Assembly: GCF_900086655.1 (NCBI RefSeq)
Contig: NZ_LT575476.1
Coordinates: 82,753-146,501, forward strand
Direction of reading: 5' to 3'
DNA: 63,749 nucleotides
From: Paenibacillus tuaregi
GTDB lineage: Bacteria > Bacillota > Bacilli > Paenibacillales > Paenibacillaceae
The notes below the pieces were generated by a model. It saw only the letters and a list, made by a program, of their open reading frames with translations, had not been told where the DNA came from and made no database searches. Below are positions 18,872 to 27,895 of the stretch, piece by piece; the stretch's first letter is position 1, and each line of letters starts with the position of its first letter. Both the position numbers and the translations under genes were made by a program.

Positions 18872-19687
18872 GTGAAAATCAAAGTACTGATTGCGGACGA
18901 CAACTCATTCATCCGGGAAGGCATGCGGATCATTCTGTCGACATTTGGGGATTTTGATGTGCTTGCCACAGTGGAGAATGGGCAGGAAGCGGTGGATTTC
19001 TGCAAAAGTCAGGATGTTGATGTGGCGCTGCTCGATGTGCGGATGCCCGTAATGAACGGGGTGGAAGCTACAAGGAGGCTGACCCTTGAGACCAAGACCC
19101 GCCCGATGATCTTGACCACGTTCGATGATGATGAATACATACTCGATGCCATTCGCTACGGGGCGAAGGGCTATCTTCTCAAAAATAATGATCCCGAACG
19201 CATCCGGGATGCGATCAAGAGCGTACATAGCGGAAACAACGTGTTACAGGATGTGGTGCTGGACAAGCTGAAATCGTCAATGGACCTGCTCCGGCCGGTA
19301 GACACGGCATCCAAGTCCGAATCGGCAGAAGGACGTTCTGGGGACAAGGTGGAGACAAAAAGGACTGCTGCTCCGGCAGGCGGGCCGGGGAGAGCTGGCA
19401 CGACAGCGTCGATGGAGGTTGACTATGCCCAAGGGAGTACTGGCCAGAAAGAGGTTCACGGGCAATCAGAGACGAAGGGATTACCGTTTGACCCCAGCCC
19501 CTTTACCGAGCGGGAGCTGGGCGTGATGTCCCTAGTAGCCCGCGGGCTCTCCAATAAGGAAATATCCAAAGAGCTGTTTATCTCGGAGGGAACAACCGCC
19601 AATTATATCACTTCCATCCTGGGCAAGACCCTGCTAGAGCACCGTACGCAAATTGCTATCTATTATTTGACGGGCCGGGTCCGCTAA
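18872..19687 (+). CDS. NarL/LuxR-family response regulator (LnrK-like)
   Basis: This 271-aa regulator has a receiver domain (1-125) with acidic pair DD at 9-10, phospho-acceptor D55 in ALLDVRMP, Thr in ILTTFDDDEY and Lys in GAKGYLLKN. A LuxR-type HTH (about 205-270) has LTERELGVMS-like PFTERELGVM and NKEISKELFISEGTTANYI. The linker of about 80 residues, rich in Ser, Gly, Glu and Lys, is much longer than in most NarL proteins. GTG 18872 with AAGGGAG upstream is chosen; the ORF extends to a TTG at 18830. It pairs with the next gene, a histidine kinase, and probably controls the ABC exporter that follows. Confidence 0.9.
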   Translation: MKIKVLIADDNSFIREGMRIILSTFGDFDVLATVENGQEAVDFCKSQDVDVALLDVRMPVMNGVEATRRLTLETKTRPMILTTFDDDEYILDAIRYGAKGYLLKNNDPERIRDAIKSVHSGNNVLQDVVLDKLKSSMDLLRPVDTASKSESAEGRSGDKVETKRTAAPAGGPGRAGTTASMEVDYAQGSTGQKEVHGQSETKGLPFDPSPFTERELGVMSLVARGLSNKEISKELFISEGTTANYITSILGKTLLEHRTQIAIYYLTGRVR

Positions 19688-19708
19688 TGCCGGGAGGTTG
19701 GGCTTGAT

Positions 19709-20821
19709 ATGGAACTATGGACAGTCGGGAACAAGCTCTGTGTTTTGTTCTTCGTGGTATACATTTCTTATTTCGGGACTACGCATGCTTCGCTGTGGCT
19801 TGTATTCTATTTCGTGCTGTATATATCCATGAATTTGCTGCTTCACACGTTAAAGGACCCGAGAGTGAAGCAGGGACTGCTTGTGTGCATCATTGCAGGT
19901 GTGCTGGCCATGTCAGCAGGTGTGGATATCTATGTGCTGCTTCTGCTGCCTTTCAGCCTTTATGAGCTGGCCTCCTTTCATGTCCGGCGCGATCTGCTGG
20001 TTCTGCCCGTGGCTCTGCTTCCGGCGGTATTCCTGAGGGATTTCACAATGATTGGGCTTTACTTATTTGTGGCATTGCTAAGCTGCTGTAATTTCGTCAT
20101 AGTCCGGCATTATATGAAGCAGGTTATTCAGCTGGAGGAGCAGGCGGAAGTTCAAAGATCGGACCGCCAGCGGCTGTCCCGGATGCTGAGCGAGAATCAG
20201 GAGCTTATCCGGACGTCCGAGTATATGACGAAGCTGGAGGAACGGAACCGGCTGTCGCAGACGATCCATGACGGGATCGGACATGCTATGACGGGTGCAC
20301 TGATTCAGATGGAGGCTGCGAAGCGGCTGCTCATGTCTCACCCGGACAAAGCCGAGGAGCTTCTTCAGAATGCTATTGGAATTTCCAAAGAGGGGATCGA
20401 GGAGATCCGGCTCACGCTTAAGAATATCAAGCCACCGATTGAGCAGTTGGGATTCAGCCGTCTTAAGGCGGCTGTAGAGAGCTTCGGTTCACGCTCGGGT
20501 CTACAGACCACGTTGGTGCATGAAGGGGATATGGGAGTGATTACTCCGCTGCAATGGCAGATTATTCAGGCGAATGTAATCGAAGCCCTGACCAATACGG
20601 CCAAATATGCGCAGGCAACGGCGGTGCATGTGGAGATCCGTGTGCTGAACCGCTTGGTTAAAGCGGTTGTGTCAGACAATGGTCAAGGTAACCCGAAGAT
20701 TGTGAAGGGTCTTGGGCTGATCGGCATGGAGGAGCGGACTGCGGCCGTCCAGGGCACAGTGATAGCCGATGGGACGAGTGGTTTCCGCGTGACTACTCTG
20801 ATTCCCCATGGGACAGTGTGA
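19709..20821 (+). CDS. Sensor histidine kinase, HisKA_3 type (LnrJ-like)
   Basis: This 370-aa membrane kinase has five or six hydrophobic helices in the first ~135 residues with almost no outside loops (intramembrane-sensing layout), then a coiled region. The dimerisation/phosphoacceptor motif is RLSQTIHDGIGHAM (His about residue 189), and the HATPase domain has NVIEALTNTAKYA, DNGQG and GLGLIGMEER. It should phosphorylate the regulator encoded 21 bp upstream. This architecture is usual for antibiotic-sensing systems coupled to ABC-2 exporters. Confidence 0.9.
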   Translation: MELWTVGNKLCVLFFVVYISYFGTTHASLWLVFYFVLYISMNLLLHTLKDPRVKQGLLVCIIAGVLAMSAGVDIYVLLLLPFSLYELASFHVRRDLLVLPVALLPAVFLRDFTMIGLYLFVALLSCCNFVIVRHYMKQVIQLEEQAEVQRSDRQRLSRMLSENQELIRTSEYMTKLEERNRLSQTIHDGIGHAMTGALIQMEAAKRLLMSHPDKAEELLQNAIGISKEGIEEIRLTLKNIKPPIEQLGFSRLKAAVESFGSRSGLQTTLVHEGDMGVITPLQWQIIQANVIEALTNTAKYAQATAVHVEIRVLNRLVKAVVSDNGQGNPKIVKGLGLIGMEERTAAVQGTVIADGTSGFRVTTLIPHGTV

Positions 20822-20824
20822 ATA

Positions 20825-20845
20825 TGTTCATAGGAAATATGAACA
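20825..20845. promoter_or_regulatory. Inverted repeat TGTTCATA-N5-TATGAACA
   Basis: A perfect 8-bp inverted repeat lies 3 bp after the kinase stop. Further ATGAA/TTCAT motifs follow at about 20860-20890. It could be a regulator-binding site for the downstream ABC operon or part of an mRNA 3' structure. Confidence 0.4.
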
Positions 20846-20880
20846 CAGGGGCCTCAAAAATATGAATTTCTTCATGTTCA

Positions 20881-20919
20881 AAGGATGAACTTATGCACTG
20901 ACATAAGGGCATCCTTTTT
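20881..20919 (+). terminator. Terminator after the two-component genes
   Basis: Nested stems AAGGATG/CATCCTT and TTATG/CATAA are followed by TTTTT. It separates the regulator-kinase pair from the ABC genes, so the latter probably have their own promoter in 20920-20980. Confidence 0.8.
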
Positions 20920-20992
20920 CTTTATGATGGAGACAGGAAATAACGGTACCGACGTTAACTAAGCTTATATTGATTTTAAGGAGTGAACGTGA

Positions 20993-21934
20993 ATGAACGT
21001 ATTGGAGATTCGGGGGCTTACCAAAAAATTCGGCAATTTCATCGCCGTGGACAACATGTCCCTCACGATTGGCGAGGGGGAAATCTTCGGCTTTCTCGGG
21101 GCGAATGGCGCTGGAAAGAGCACAACGATCAACATGATCTCCTCCCTGCTGCGTCCAACCAGCGGCGAGATTAAGATATTGGATAAAGACATTGCCAAGA
21201 TGAGCCGTTTTGCCAAGCTGAATTTGGGGATTGTTCCACAGGACTTGGCAATCTACGAGGATATGACGGCTTATGAGAATGTCAGCTTTTTCGGCGGGCT
21301 GTATGGCTTACGGGGAGCAGAGCTGAAAGCCAGAACGGAGGAAGCGCTGGAGTTCGTGGGCCTGGCTGACAAGGTCAAAGGTTACCCGAAGAACTTCTCT
21401 GGCGGGATGAAGCGACGGCTGAACATCGCTTGCGCCTTGGCCCACAAACCGAAGCTGATTATTATGGATGAACCTACGGTGGGGATCGACCCCCAATCAC
21501 GAAATTACATTCTGAATTCGGTTAGAAAGCTGAACGAGGACGGATGTACGATCATTTATACCAGCCATTACATGGAGGAAGTTGAGGAGATCTGTTCCCG
21601 CATCGCTATCGTGGATCATGGCAAGATCATTGCTGAAGGGACGAAGGAACAGCTTACGGCTACGATTACAGATGTGAAGGATATCCGGATTGAAGTGAAG
21701 TCGCTGGTAGAGGTGGCTGAAGATCAGCTCCGTCTGATTCCGGGCGTACGTACAGTAAAGCTGGATGATCACGAGCCGGTGATCCGCATTCATAGTGATG
21801 CCGCGGTAGACAACCTGAATCGTATCTTAAAACAGCTGATGGACAGCGGAGCAGAGATCCGGGCGGTGGAAGAACAGGAGCCGAACCTGGAGACGGTGTT
21901 CCTGACTCTGACCGGGCGCAACTTGCGGGATTAG
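20993..21934 (+). CDS. ABC-2 exporter ATPase (LnrL-like)
   Basis: This 313-aa ATPase of the drug/linearmycin/NodI-type exporters has Walker A GANGAGKST (about 38-46), signature FSGGMKRRLNIACAL, Walker B LIIMDEPTVGIDP and the H-loop YTSHYMEEVEEI, with a C-terminal extension from about 220. ATG 20993 follows AAGGAG. It is the first gene of a three-gene exporter operon with two permeases, next to a NarL-type two-component system. This is the same composition as B. subtilis lnrJKLMN. The substrate (polyene or other membrane-active compound) is inferred. Confidence 0.92.
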   Translation: MNVLEIRGLTKKFGNFIAVDNMSLTIGEGEIFGFLGANGAGKSTTINMISSLLRPTSGEIKILDKDIAKMSRFAKLNLGIVPQDLAIYEDMTAYENVSFFGGLYGLRGAELKARTEEALEFVGLADKVKGYPKNFSGGMKRRLNIACALAHKPKLIIMDEPTVGIDPQSRNYILNSVRKLNEDGCTIIYTSHYMEEVEEICSRIAIVDHGKIIAEGTKEQLTATITDVKDIRIEVKSLVEVAEDQLRLIPGVRTVKLDDHEPVIRIHSDAAVDNLNRILKQLMDSGAEIRAVEEQEPNLETVFLTLTGRNLRD

Positions 21935-21960
21935 CCCGCGTGTAGAGGAGGGTAGGGACC

Positions 21961-23094
21961 ATGAGGAATATATTGACAATTGCCGTGAAGGAGATCAAGC
22001 AGGACTTCCGGGATGTGCGGACATTGGTGTTTATGCTTGCTTTTCCCCTAGTTTTGATGCTCATTCTAGGCCTGGCGCTTTCCAATGCTTTTACTAATAG
22101 CGTAAGTCTGGGCGAGATGAAGGTGCTGGTGAAGAACAGCAGCAGCGGGGTGCTGTCCACCGCATTCGAAACGTTCACCGGAGAGATGAAGAAGTCGGGC
22201 ATCGAGTTCGTGAGCTTGAAGAGCGGGATGAACGGAGTGGAGGAAATCCGGCAGAATCATTATGCCAGTTATATGGAACTAAGCGATTCGGGGATTTCGC
22301 TATATGGGAACAACCGGAGCGCGATTGAAGGCAATGTGATTCAAGGTATGCTGCAGGCGTTCACAGACAAATACAACGCTGCAGCGGCGGTAGCCAAGAT
22401 CGAGCCTGCGAAAGTCTCCCAATTGTTTGATACCGATAGCCAGAGTAGGAGCGGTTACATTAAGGAGACCTCTATCCTTGCCAACAGGCAGCCAGGCTCC
22501 ATGGATTATTATGCGCTTGCGATGTCAGTCATGGTCGGACTGTGGGGCGCGATGTCGGCCGTACGATTGATCCGCAGCGAGATCACCAGGGGGACAGCAC
22601 CGCGTCTGGCCGCCGCACCGGTACGGCGCAGTGAAGTTTTTGCGGGGAAAGTGCTTGGCAGTATTGTTCAGAATTTCTTGTGTGTTCTGATTGTGGTTCT
22701 GGTCAGTAAGTTTGCGTTCGGCGCTTATTGGGGAGAACATCTGTGGCTGGCGCTCTTGCTGCTGCTGACAGAGGTGGTCATGGCGGTAAGCCTTGGGCTT
22801 GGGGTAAGTTATTTGTTCAAAGGCAACGCATCCAGCGGATTGATCATGCTGTTCGTACAGCTAGCCTCATTCTTCGGAGGTGCCTACTTCCCTGTTGGTG
22901 ATGCCTCAGGCTCCAGTGTGACCAGTTATATTACCCGGATGTCACCAATCTATTGGACGAATCGGGCGCTTCTTGAAATGGTGTATAAGCCTTCTGTATC
23001 CGCCGCATGGCCTGCCATCAGCTTAAATATCGGCCTCGCGGTGCTGCTTCTAGCTGTATCTGCCGTGCTCATGCGGCGTAAGGAGGGATTTTAG
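21961..23094 (+). CDS. ABC-2 type permease (LnrM-like)
   Basis: This 377-aa permease has one N-terminal membrane helix (about 20-42), an extracytoplasmic domain of about 140 residues, then five C-terminal membrane helices (about 180-370), the usual ABC-2 layout of YhgE/LnrM-type exporters. The start follows GAGGAGGG, 26 bp after the ATPase gene. Its stop is separated by 1 bp from the next permease. Confidence 0.88.
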   Translation: MRNILTIAVKEIKQDFRDVRTLVFMLAFPLVLMLILGLALSNAFTNSVSLGEMKVLVKNSSSGVLSTAFETFTGEMKKSGIEFVSLKSGMNGVEEIRQNHYASYMELSDSGISLYGNNRSAIEGNVIQGMLQAFTDKYNAAAAVAKIEPAKVSQLFDTDSQSRSGYIKETSILANRQPGSMDYYALAMSVMVGLWGAMSAVRLIRSEITRGTAPRLAAAPVRRSEVFAGKVLGSIVQNFLCVLIVVLVSKFAFGAYWGEHLWLALLLLLTEVVMAVSLGLGVSYLFKGNASSGLIMLFVQLASFFGGAYFPVGDASGSSVTSYITRMSPIYWTNRALLEMVYKPSVSAAWPAISLNIGLAVLLLAVSAVLMRRKEGF

Positions 23095-23095
23095 G

Positions 23096-24247
23096 ATGAT
23101 CAAAGATATAGTATGGCTGATGCTGAGCACGCTCCAGAGAACGTTCCGCAAGAAGTCCAGTTGGGTGCTGTTCTTCGGTCTGCCGGTGGCGGGAATCCTG
23201 GTATCGACCCTGTTGTATGGGGGGGCCGGGCAGCCTCTGCTGCGGGTCGGGGTTGTGAATGGGGACGGTAGTGAGCGGCTGGCAGCTGACACGGTGCGTA
23301 TGATTGGCAATCTGAAAGAGGTTAAGCTGGTGGAGATGGATGCGGGCGAGCTTAGGAATGAGTTGGCTTCAGGAAATCTGGATACTGGAATCGTGCTTGA
23401 ACGCGGTTATTCCGAAGGTCTGCGCTCCGGTAAGCCGGGACATGTTGGGATCCAGTCGGCAAAAGGGGCCGCTGTTACGTCCTATATTAAAGCGATGCTG
23501 AATCAATATATGGACAATATTTCGGCCATCGGCCGCATCGCGGGCAGTGACCAGCCGAAGTTCGACAAGCTGTATGCCGGATTTCAGTCTGCCAATTTCA
23601 AGCTTGTTGTAAATACGGTTACCGATATCTCCGGGGCCAAGCGCATGTCCTATCAATCTATTGGATTTCTGATTATGTTCATGATGACATCCGCGGTGAA
23701 TTTGTCGGAGCTGATTCTGGTGAACCGGGAGAACCGGACCTATTTCCGGATTCTGTCCTCACCGATTAGTGCACGAACTTACGTGCTTTCGAATATATTC
23801 GTGAACCTTTGTGTCATGTTCGCTCAGATTCTTGTCGCCTTGTTCTTCCTGATTTATGTGTTCAAGCTGAATGTAGGAATGGCAATTGGACCGATGCTGG
23901 TTATTCTTGGGCTGTTCTCTCTGACTTCCGTAGGAATTTCCCTGGTTGTCGTAGCCTTCTCCAAGAATAGTGCGGGAGCGGGAGCCTTGCAGAACTTTAT
24001 CGTAATGCCAACCTGTCTGCTCTCCGGGTGTTTCATTCCGCTCGAGATCATGCCGAATGCGGTTCGGCGGATTGCCGATTTCCTGCCTCAGAACTGGGTG
24101 CTGGAATCCTTTGAGAAGCTTCAGTCGGGGGCTTCGCTTGGCAGCCTGTGGTTTAATATGATGCTTCTGTTTGCATTCGGGCTGATGTTCTTCCTGATAG
24201 CCTCTTATAAATTCGGCCGGAATAATGACACAAGAAACTTCGTGTAG
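23096..24247 (+). CDS. ABC-2 type permease (LnrN-like)
   Basis: This 383-aa second permease has the same topology as its neighbour: one helix near residues 20-40, a long outside domain and five membrane helices from about 185 on. It contains the ABC-2 signature-like stretch MPTCLLSGCFIPLEIMPNAV. It starts 1 bp after the previous stop with AAGGAGGG inside it. It probably forms a heterodimer with the first permease. Confidence 0.88.
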   Translation: MIKDIVWLMLSTLQRTFRKKSSWVLFFGLPVAGILVSTLLYGGAGQPLLRVGVVNGDGSERLAADTVRMIGNLKEVKLVEMDAGELRNELASGNLDTGIVLERGYSEGLRSGKPGHVGIQSAKGAAVTSYIKAMLNQYMDNISAIGRIAGSDQPKFDKLYAGFQSANFKLVVNTVTDISGAKRMSYQSIGFLIMFMMTSAVNLSELILVNRENRTYFRILSSPISARTYVLSNIFVNLCVMFAQILVALFFLIYVFKLNVGMAIGPMLVILGLFSLTSVGISLVVVAFSKNSAGAGALQNFIVMPTCLLSGCFIPLEIMPNAVRRIADFLPQNWVLESFEKLQSGASLGSLWFNMMLLFAFGLMFFLIASYKFGRNNDTRNFV

Positions 24248-24293
24248 ATGAAGATTCAAGGATCGTGCTTGAAACCCTTCCTGTCCGTGAAAA

Positions 24294-24328
24294 GCTCTCT
24301 TAGCCTATGAGGCTATGGAGAGTTTTTT
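24294..24328 (+). terminator. Terminator of the Lnr-like exporter operon
   Basis: Stem GCTCTC...GAGAGT with inner TAGCC/GGCTA is followed by TTTTTT, 47 bp after the permease stop and directly before repeat copy B. Confidence 0.88.
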
Positions 24329-24332
24329 GCTA

Positions 24333-24528
24333 CTATATAAAATGAACTTTAGAACTTCCCGGTCTCAGCGGAGAGGCCGAGTGATTCTGAAGAAGCGGAG
24401 CGTCCGCCTTTGTCTCCGAAATGCCCCACAGGATATCTATTTCAAGGATTTCGGGGACAACAGTGGTCGTAAGAACACTCAGCATCGCAGCGCCCAAAAG
24501 GGTAGCTTTCATAAGTTCATTTTTATAG
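24333..24528 (+). repeat. Dispersed structured repeat, copy B (subfamily 2)
   Basis: This is a 196-bp copy. Terminal inverted repeats are CTATATAAAATGAACTT and AAGTTCATTTTTATAG. The core has GAAGAAGCGGAGCGTCCGCC (hairpin GCGGA-GCG-TCCGC at 24395-24407), stem GTCTCCGAAAT / ATTTCGGGGAC, then CAACAGTGGTC. It lies between the exporter terminator and prs. The short ORF reading VILKKRSVRLCLRNA through it is spurious. Confidence 0.85.
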
Positions 24529-24672
24529 GGGGTGGCTGAAAATTCACTTAAGGGGAGATTTGCTAGATAGGCGGGGATGCTTTTGCGGGCTGGAAAATTT
24601 GTTGTATACTTAAGAAGTAAGCGAATACATCAAATCATCTCAGATAACTGCGAAGTGATAGAGGAGGTTCCC

Positions 24673-25620
24673 ATGCAAACCAGGCTGCAAATTTTCAGCG
24701 GTTCATCCAATCCGAAGCTGGCGGCACAGATTTGTGAGCGGCTTGGCGTGCCTTTGGGCAAGATTGAGCTATCCCGGTTCAAAAGCGGCGAGGTCTACGT
24801 CCATTACGAAGAGAGCATCCGGAATTCGGACGTGTTCCTGGTACAGTCGCTCTCCCATCCGATTAACGAGATGTTCGTAGAGCTTCTGGTTATGATTGAT
24901 GCGGCCAAGCGGGCTTCCGCTCGGACAGTGAATATTATCATGCCTTATTACGGCTATGCCCGGCAGGAGCGTAAATCCGCCCCAAGAGAACCGATCTCCG
25001 CTAAAATGGTTGCCGACGTGCTGACCACTGCAGGGGCAACCCGTGTGGTTACGATCGATCTGCATGCGCCTGCGATTCAAGGCTTCTTCAACATTCCGGT
25101 CGATCATTTGACGACCTTGGATATTATGACCACCTATCTGAAGTCGAAGGGAATTACGAACCCGGTAGTGGTCTCGCCGGATGCCGGTCGGGCCTCTATG
25201 GCTGAGAAGCTGGCGAGCGGCCTGGATGCCCCCTTTGCTATGATGATTAAGAAGAGACCGGCCCATAACCAATCGGTGATCACCCATGTGATTGGAGAGG
25301 TTACAGGGCACACCCCGATCATCATTGAGGATTTGATCGACACTGGCTCCACGATTGTGAACGTGGTCGAAGGGCTCAAGGAACGGGGGGCGGAGGATGC
25401 ATTCGTGTGTGCCTCCCACGGACTTTTCTCGGCTGACGGCATGTCGCGTCTCATTCATCCGAACATCCGTGAAGTTGTGATTACGGATTCGATCGCCCTG
25501 CCTGAGCAGCACCCCGAGAAATTTCATGTGCTGTCCGTAGCTCCAATGCTCTCCCAAGCTATCCAAATCATCCGAGACGGTGGGTCGATTGCCACCTTGT
25601 TCAGAGACCGCGGGATCTGA
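24673..25620 (+). CDS. prs: Ribose-phosphate diphosphokinase
   Basis: This 315-aa PRPP synthetase converts ribose 5-phosphate and ATP to PRPP, the shared precursor of histidine, purines and pyrimidines. Landmarks are FSGSSNPKLA, the flexible loop region YYGYARQERKSAPREPISAK, the catalytic VTIDLHAPAIQGFF signature and the PRPP loop IIIEDLIDTGSTI. ATG 24673 has GAGGAGG upstream; the longer frame from 24577 is not needed. A weak promoter with TATACT (24605-24610) precedes it. In related genomes the main prs lies next to glmU/spoVG, so this may be a second copy. Confidence 0.94.
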   Translation: MQTRLQIFSGSSNPKLAAQICERLGVPLGKIELSRFKSGEVYVHYEESIRNSDVFLVQSLSHPINEMFVELLVMIDAAKRASARTVNIIMPYYGYARQERKSAPREPISAKMVADVLTTAGATRVVTIDLHAPAIQGFFNIPVDHLTTLDIMTTYLKSKGITNPVVVSPDAGRASMAEKLASGLDAPFAMMIKKRPAHNQSVITHVIGEVTGHTPIIIEDLIDTGSTIVNVVEGLKERGAEDAFVCASHGLFSADGMSRLIHPNIREVVITDSIALPEQHPEKFHVLSVAPMLSQAIQIIRDGGSIATLFRDRGI

Positions 25621-25734
25621 GAGGGCGCTTCTCATAGTTCTCCATAATTTTACTTTCAATTGCATACGTCCAAAAAGGAAATTGGAGCTCATTAGCTAGC
25701 TGATGAGGTTGTCCGGACATAGGCGTGTGAGTCG

Positions 25735-25763
25735 GCGGGATCTTAGATCCCGCTTTTTCTTTT
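25735..25763 (+). terminator. Terminator after prs
   Basis: An 8-bp perfect stem GCGGGATC/GATCCCGC with loop TTA is followed by TTTTTCTTTT. Confidence 0.93.
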
Positions 25764-25767
25764 ATCA

Positions 25768-25796
25768 TGGGACGAAAGGCCTCTCTATGGTATAAT
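25768..25796 (+). promoter_or_regulatory. Extended -10 promoter of the yvcD-like gene
   Basis: TATAAT at 25791-25796 with TG at 25788-25789 gives an extended -10, and the -35 (TGGGAC) is weak. The start would lie about 30 nt before the coding start. Confidence 0.6.
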
Positions 25797-25837
25797 ACCT
25801 GAGAGACTTTTAGGGATACTTGAAGGAGGTGCCTTGC

Positions 25838-27568
25838 TTGAAAGAGAAAAAACAGCAAAATGGCGGTGTGCCGCGCAAAGTGGTGCCCATCCGCATGGAT
25901 GCGGGCTTTTTCTTTGAGAGAGCCGTCTCTTCACTGGACCGCTATCATTACGACAAGGCATTGAAATATTTTCGCAAGGCTGTGGAATATGAACCGGAGA
26001 ACCCGGTTAATCATTGCAATATGGCGGGAATTCTGTCCGAGATGGGGGACTATGAAGGCTCTAATGCCGTTCTGACTTCGATTTTGGAGCATGTGGACCC
26101 GTCCATGACGGAATGTTATTTCTATCTGGCGAATAACTATGCCAACATGGAACAGTTTGAAGCGGCTGAACAGGCCTTAATCACATATTTGGAACAGGAT
26201 GTCAGCGGCCAGTTCCTGGCCGAGGCGGAGGAAATGATGGATCTCCTCCACTATGAGCTGGAGCGGCCTATGAAGCTCAGCTCCATCAAAGCCCGTGAAG
26301 GGATGATCGAACACGAGAGTGCCCGGGCGCTGCTCGAAGAAGGGAAGTTCGCGCAGGCCGCGAAGCTGCTGGAGGAGATTCTGGATAAGAACCCGGACTT
26401 CCTTGCGGCGCGCAACAATCTGGCGCTGGCCTACTATTATCTGGGCCTCTTCCGCAAGGCCCAAGGTGCGATTGACGACGTGCTTGAACGTGAGCCGGGC
26501 AATCTGCACGGCTTATGCAACTTGGCGATCTTCTATCAGCACCAGGGAGATGAGAAGATGCTGGGCGAGCTGACCCTTCAGCTGCGCAACATTGTTCCTT
26601 TTCACCAGGAGCATGTGTTCAAGCTGGCTACCACGATGGGCATCCTGGGTGAGCATGAAGCGGCCTATGGCCATTTCAAACGTCTCATCAAGGATGATGA
26701 GGTGAACTTTGATCCTTGTCTCTTCCATTATGCCGCAGTGGCTTCATATAATACGGGCCGTTATGCGGAAGCCAAGAAGTATTGGCAGCATGTACAGAAG
26801 CTCGATCCGGCAGCTGAAATTCCGAAATTCTACTTAAGTCGTTTGGAAGAGGAGCAGCTTACCGGCGGGGAACGTCTTCAGGTCAGCTATCATTATCATC
26901 TGCCGTTTGAGGAGCAGTTCAAGCTGTGGGAGAAGCAGGATTCAGGTGTGCCGGACGGCATGAAGAAAGACCCGCTGATCCGCTCCTCCTTCTTCTGGGC
27001 GCTGCGCCATGGAGACGCGAGAACCAAGCTGCAGGTCATTCAGGCCTTCGGCAGCATTGGTGATGTGGAAGTTATCGAAGCACTGCGGGCGTTCCTGATG
27101 GAGCCGGAAGAAGAGAAGTATTTGAAAAGCGTGGCGCTGTACGTGCTTCGCAGTCTGGGTGTAAAGGACAGCGTGCCGGTCCGCGATCAAGAGGAAGTCC
27201 GGATGGTTGATCCGAAGATCATCTCTTCTGATCTTCCAGTCTGGGAGGACGAATGGCAAGCTGTGGTGGACACCGCCCTGCAAGGCATGGATTCGCGCTA
27301 TAACCTGCTGCAGCAGTACGATCTGGAGATCTTATGGGTCGACTTCCTGTCCCGCCAGTATCCCAAGACTCCTGCTATTACAACGGTAGCGGGCTGGGCA
27401 GCCGCTTTGGAGTATCTGACCGCGAAGATGCACCGCCGGACAATTACTTATGAAGAGGTCGCACAGCGGTATGGGGTATCGGCTTCCACGGCAAGCAAGT
27501 ATGCCCGGCGTGTGGATGAGGTATGCGGAATTAAAGAGAAGATGGAGAGAATCTTCCCTTCGGTCTAA
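25838..27568 (+). CDS. TPR-repeat protein (YvcD-like)
   Basis: This 576-aa cytosolic protein has tetratricopeptide repeats through about residues 20-310 (for example YHYDKALKYFRKAVEYEPEN and GKFAQAAKLLEEILDKNPDF), a middle region without repeats, and a C-terminal HTH-like segment TYEEVAQRYGVSASTASKYA. It occupies the place of B. subtilis yvcD next to trxB; its function is unknown, and TPRs suggest a protein partner. TTG 25838 is chosen because AAGGAGGTG ends 7 nt before it; the in-frame TTG at 25820 precedes that site. Confidence 0.88.
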   Translation: MKEKKQQNGGVPRKVVPIRMDAGFFFERAVSSLDRYHYDKALKYFRKAVEYEPENPVNHCNMAGILSEMGDYEGSNAVLTSILEHVDPSMTECYFYLANNYANMEQFEAAEQALITYLEQDVSGQFLAEAEEMMDLLHYELERPMKLSSIKAREGMIEHESARALLEEGKFAQAAKLLEEILDKNPDFLAARNNLALAYYYLGLFRKAQGAIDDVLEREPGNLHGLCNLAIFYQHQGDEKMLGELTLQLRNIVPFHQEHVFKLATTMGILGEHEAAYGHFKRLIKDDEVNFDPCLFHYAAVASYNTGRYAEAKKYWQHVQKLDPAAEIPKFYLSRLEEEQLTGGERLQVSYHYHLPFEEQFKLWEKQDSGVPDGMKKDPLIRSSFFWALRHGDARTKLQVIQAFGSIGDVEVIEALRAFLMEPEEEKYLKSVALYVLRSLGVKDSVPVRDQEEVRMVDPKIISSDLPVWEDEWQAVVDTALQGMDSRYNLLQQYDLEILWVDFLSRQYPKTPAITTVAGWAAALEYLTAKMHRRTITYEEVAQRYGVSASTASKYARRVDEVCGIKEKMERIFPSV

Positions 27569-27594
27569 TTGGTATTTATATTATTTATTTTAAT

Positions 27595-27792
27595 TATATA
27601 AACGAACTTTAAGAATTAACCTCTCTCAGCTTCGATCCCGAGTGATTCTGAAGAAGCGGAGCGTCCGCCTTGGTCTCCGCAATGCCCTTACTTGGATATC
27701 TAGTTCAAGCATTTCGGAGACAACAGCGGCCGTAAGAACACTCGGTATCGCAGCGCCTCATAAGGGTGACCTTCATAAGTTCATTTTATATA
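27595..27792 (+). repeat. Dispersed structured repeat, copy C (subfamily 2)
   Basis: This is a 198-bp copy. Terminal inverted repeats are TATATAAACGAACTT and AAGTTCATTTTATATA. It has hairpin GCGGA-GCG-TCCGC, the outer pair CCGAGTG/CACTCGG (perfect here), the inner pair GTCTCCGCAAT/ATTTCGGAGAC (one mismatch) and CAACAGCGGCC. It begins 26 bp after the TPR gene and ends about 100 bp before trxB. Confidence 0.85.
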
Positions 27793-27895
27793 GCATAACG
27801 CATTCCGGGATCGGCTCTAATGTTTATGCAAGGGTTGCAAAAGGGTATAAGAATATCTGAAGCAGGAGAAACCAATTCCAAGGAGGTTATCCATA

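Noticed and set aside
24315..24539. Small ORFs inside repeat copies B and C (KKRSVRLCLRNA-type products)
   Set aside because: They arise from the repeat core. Copies differ by frame-disrupting changes and paired segments, not by codon-like substitutions.
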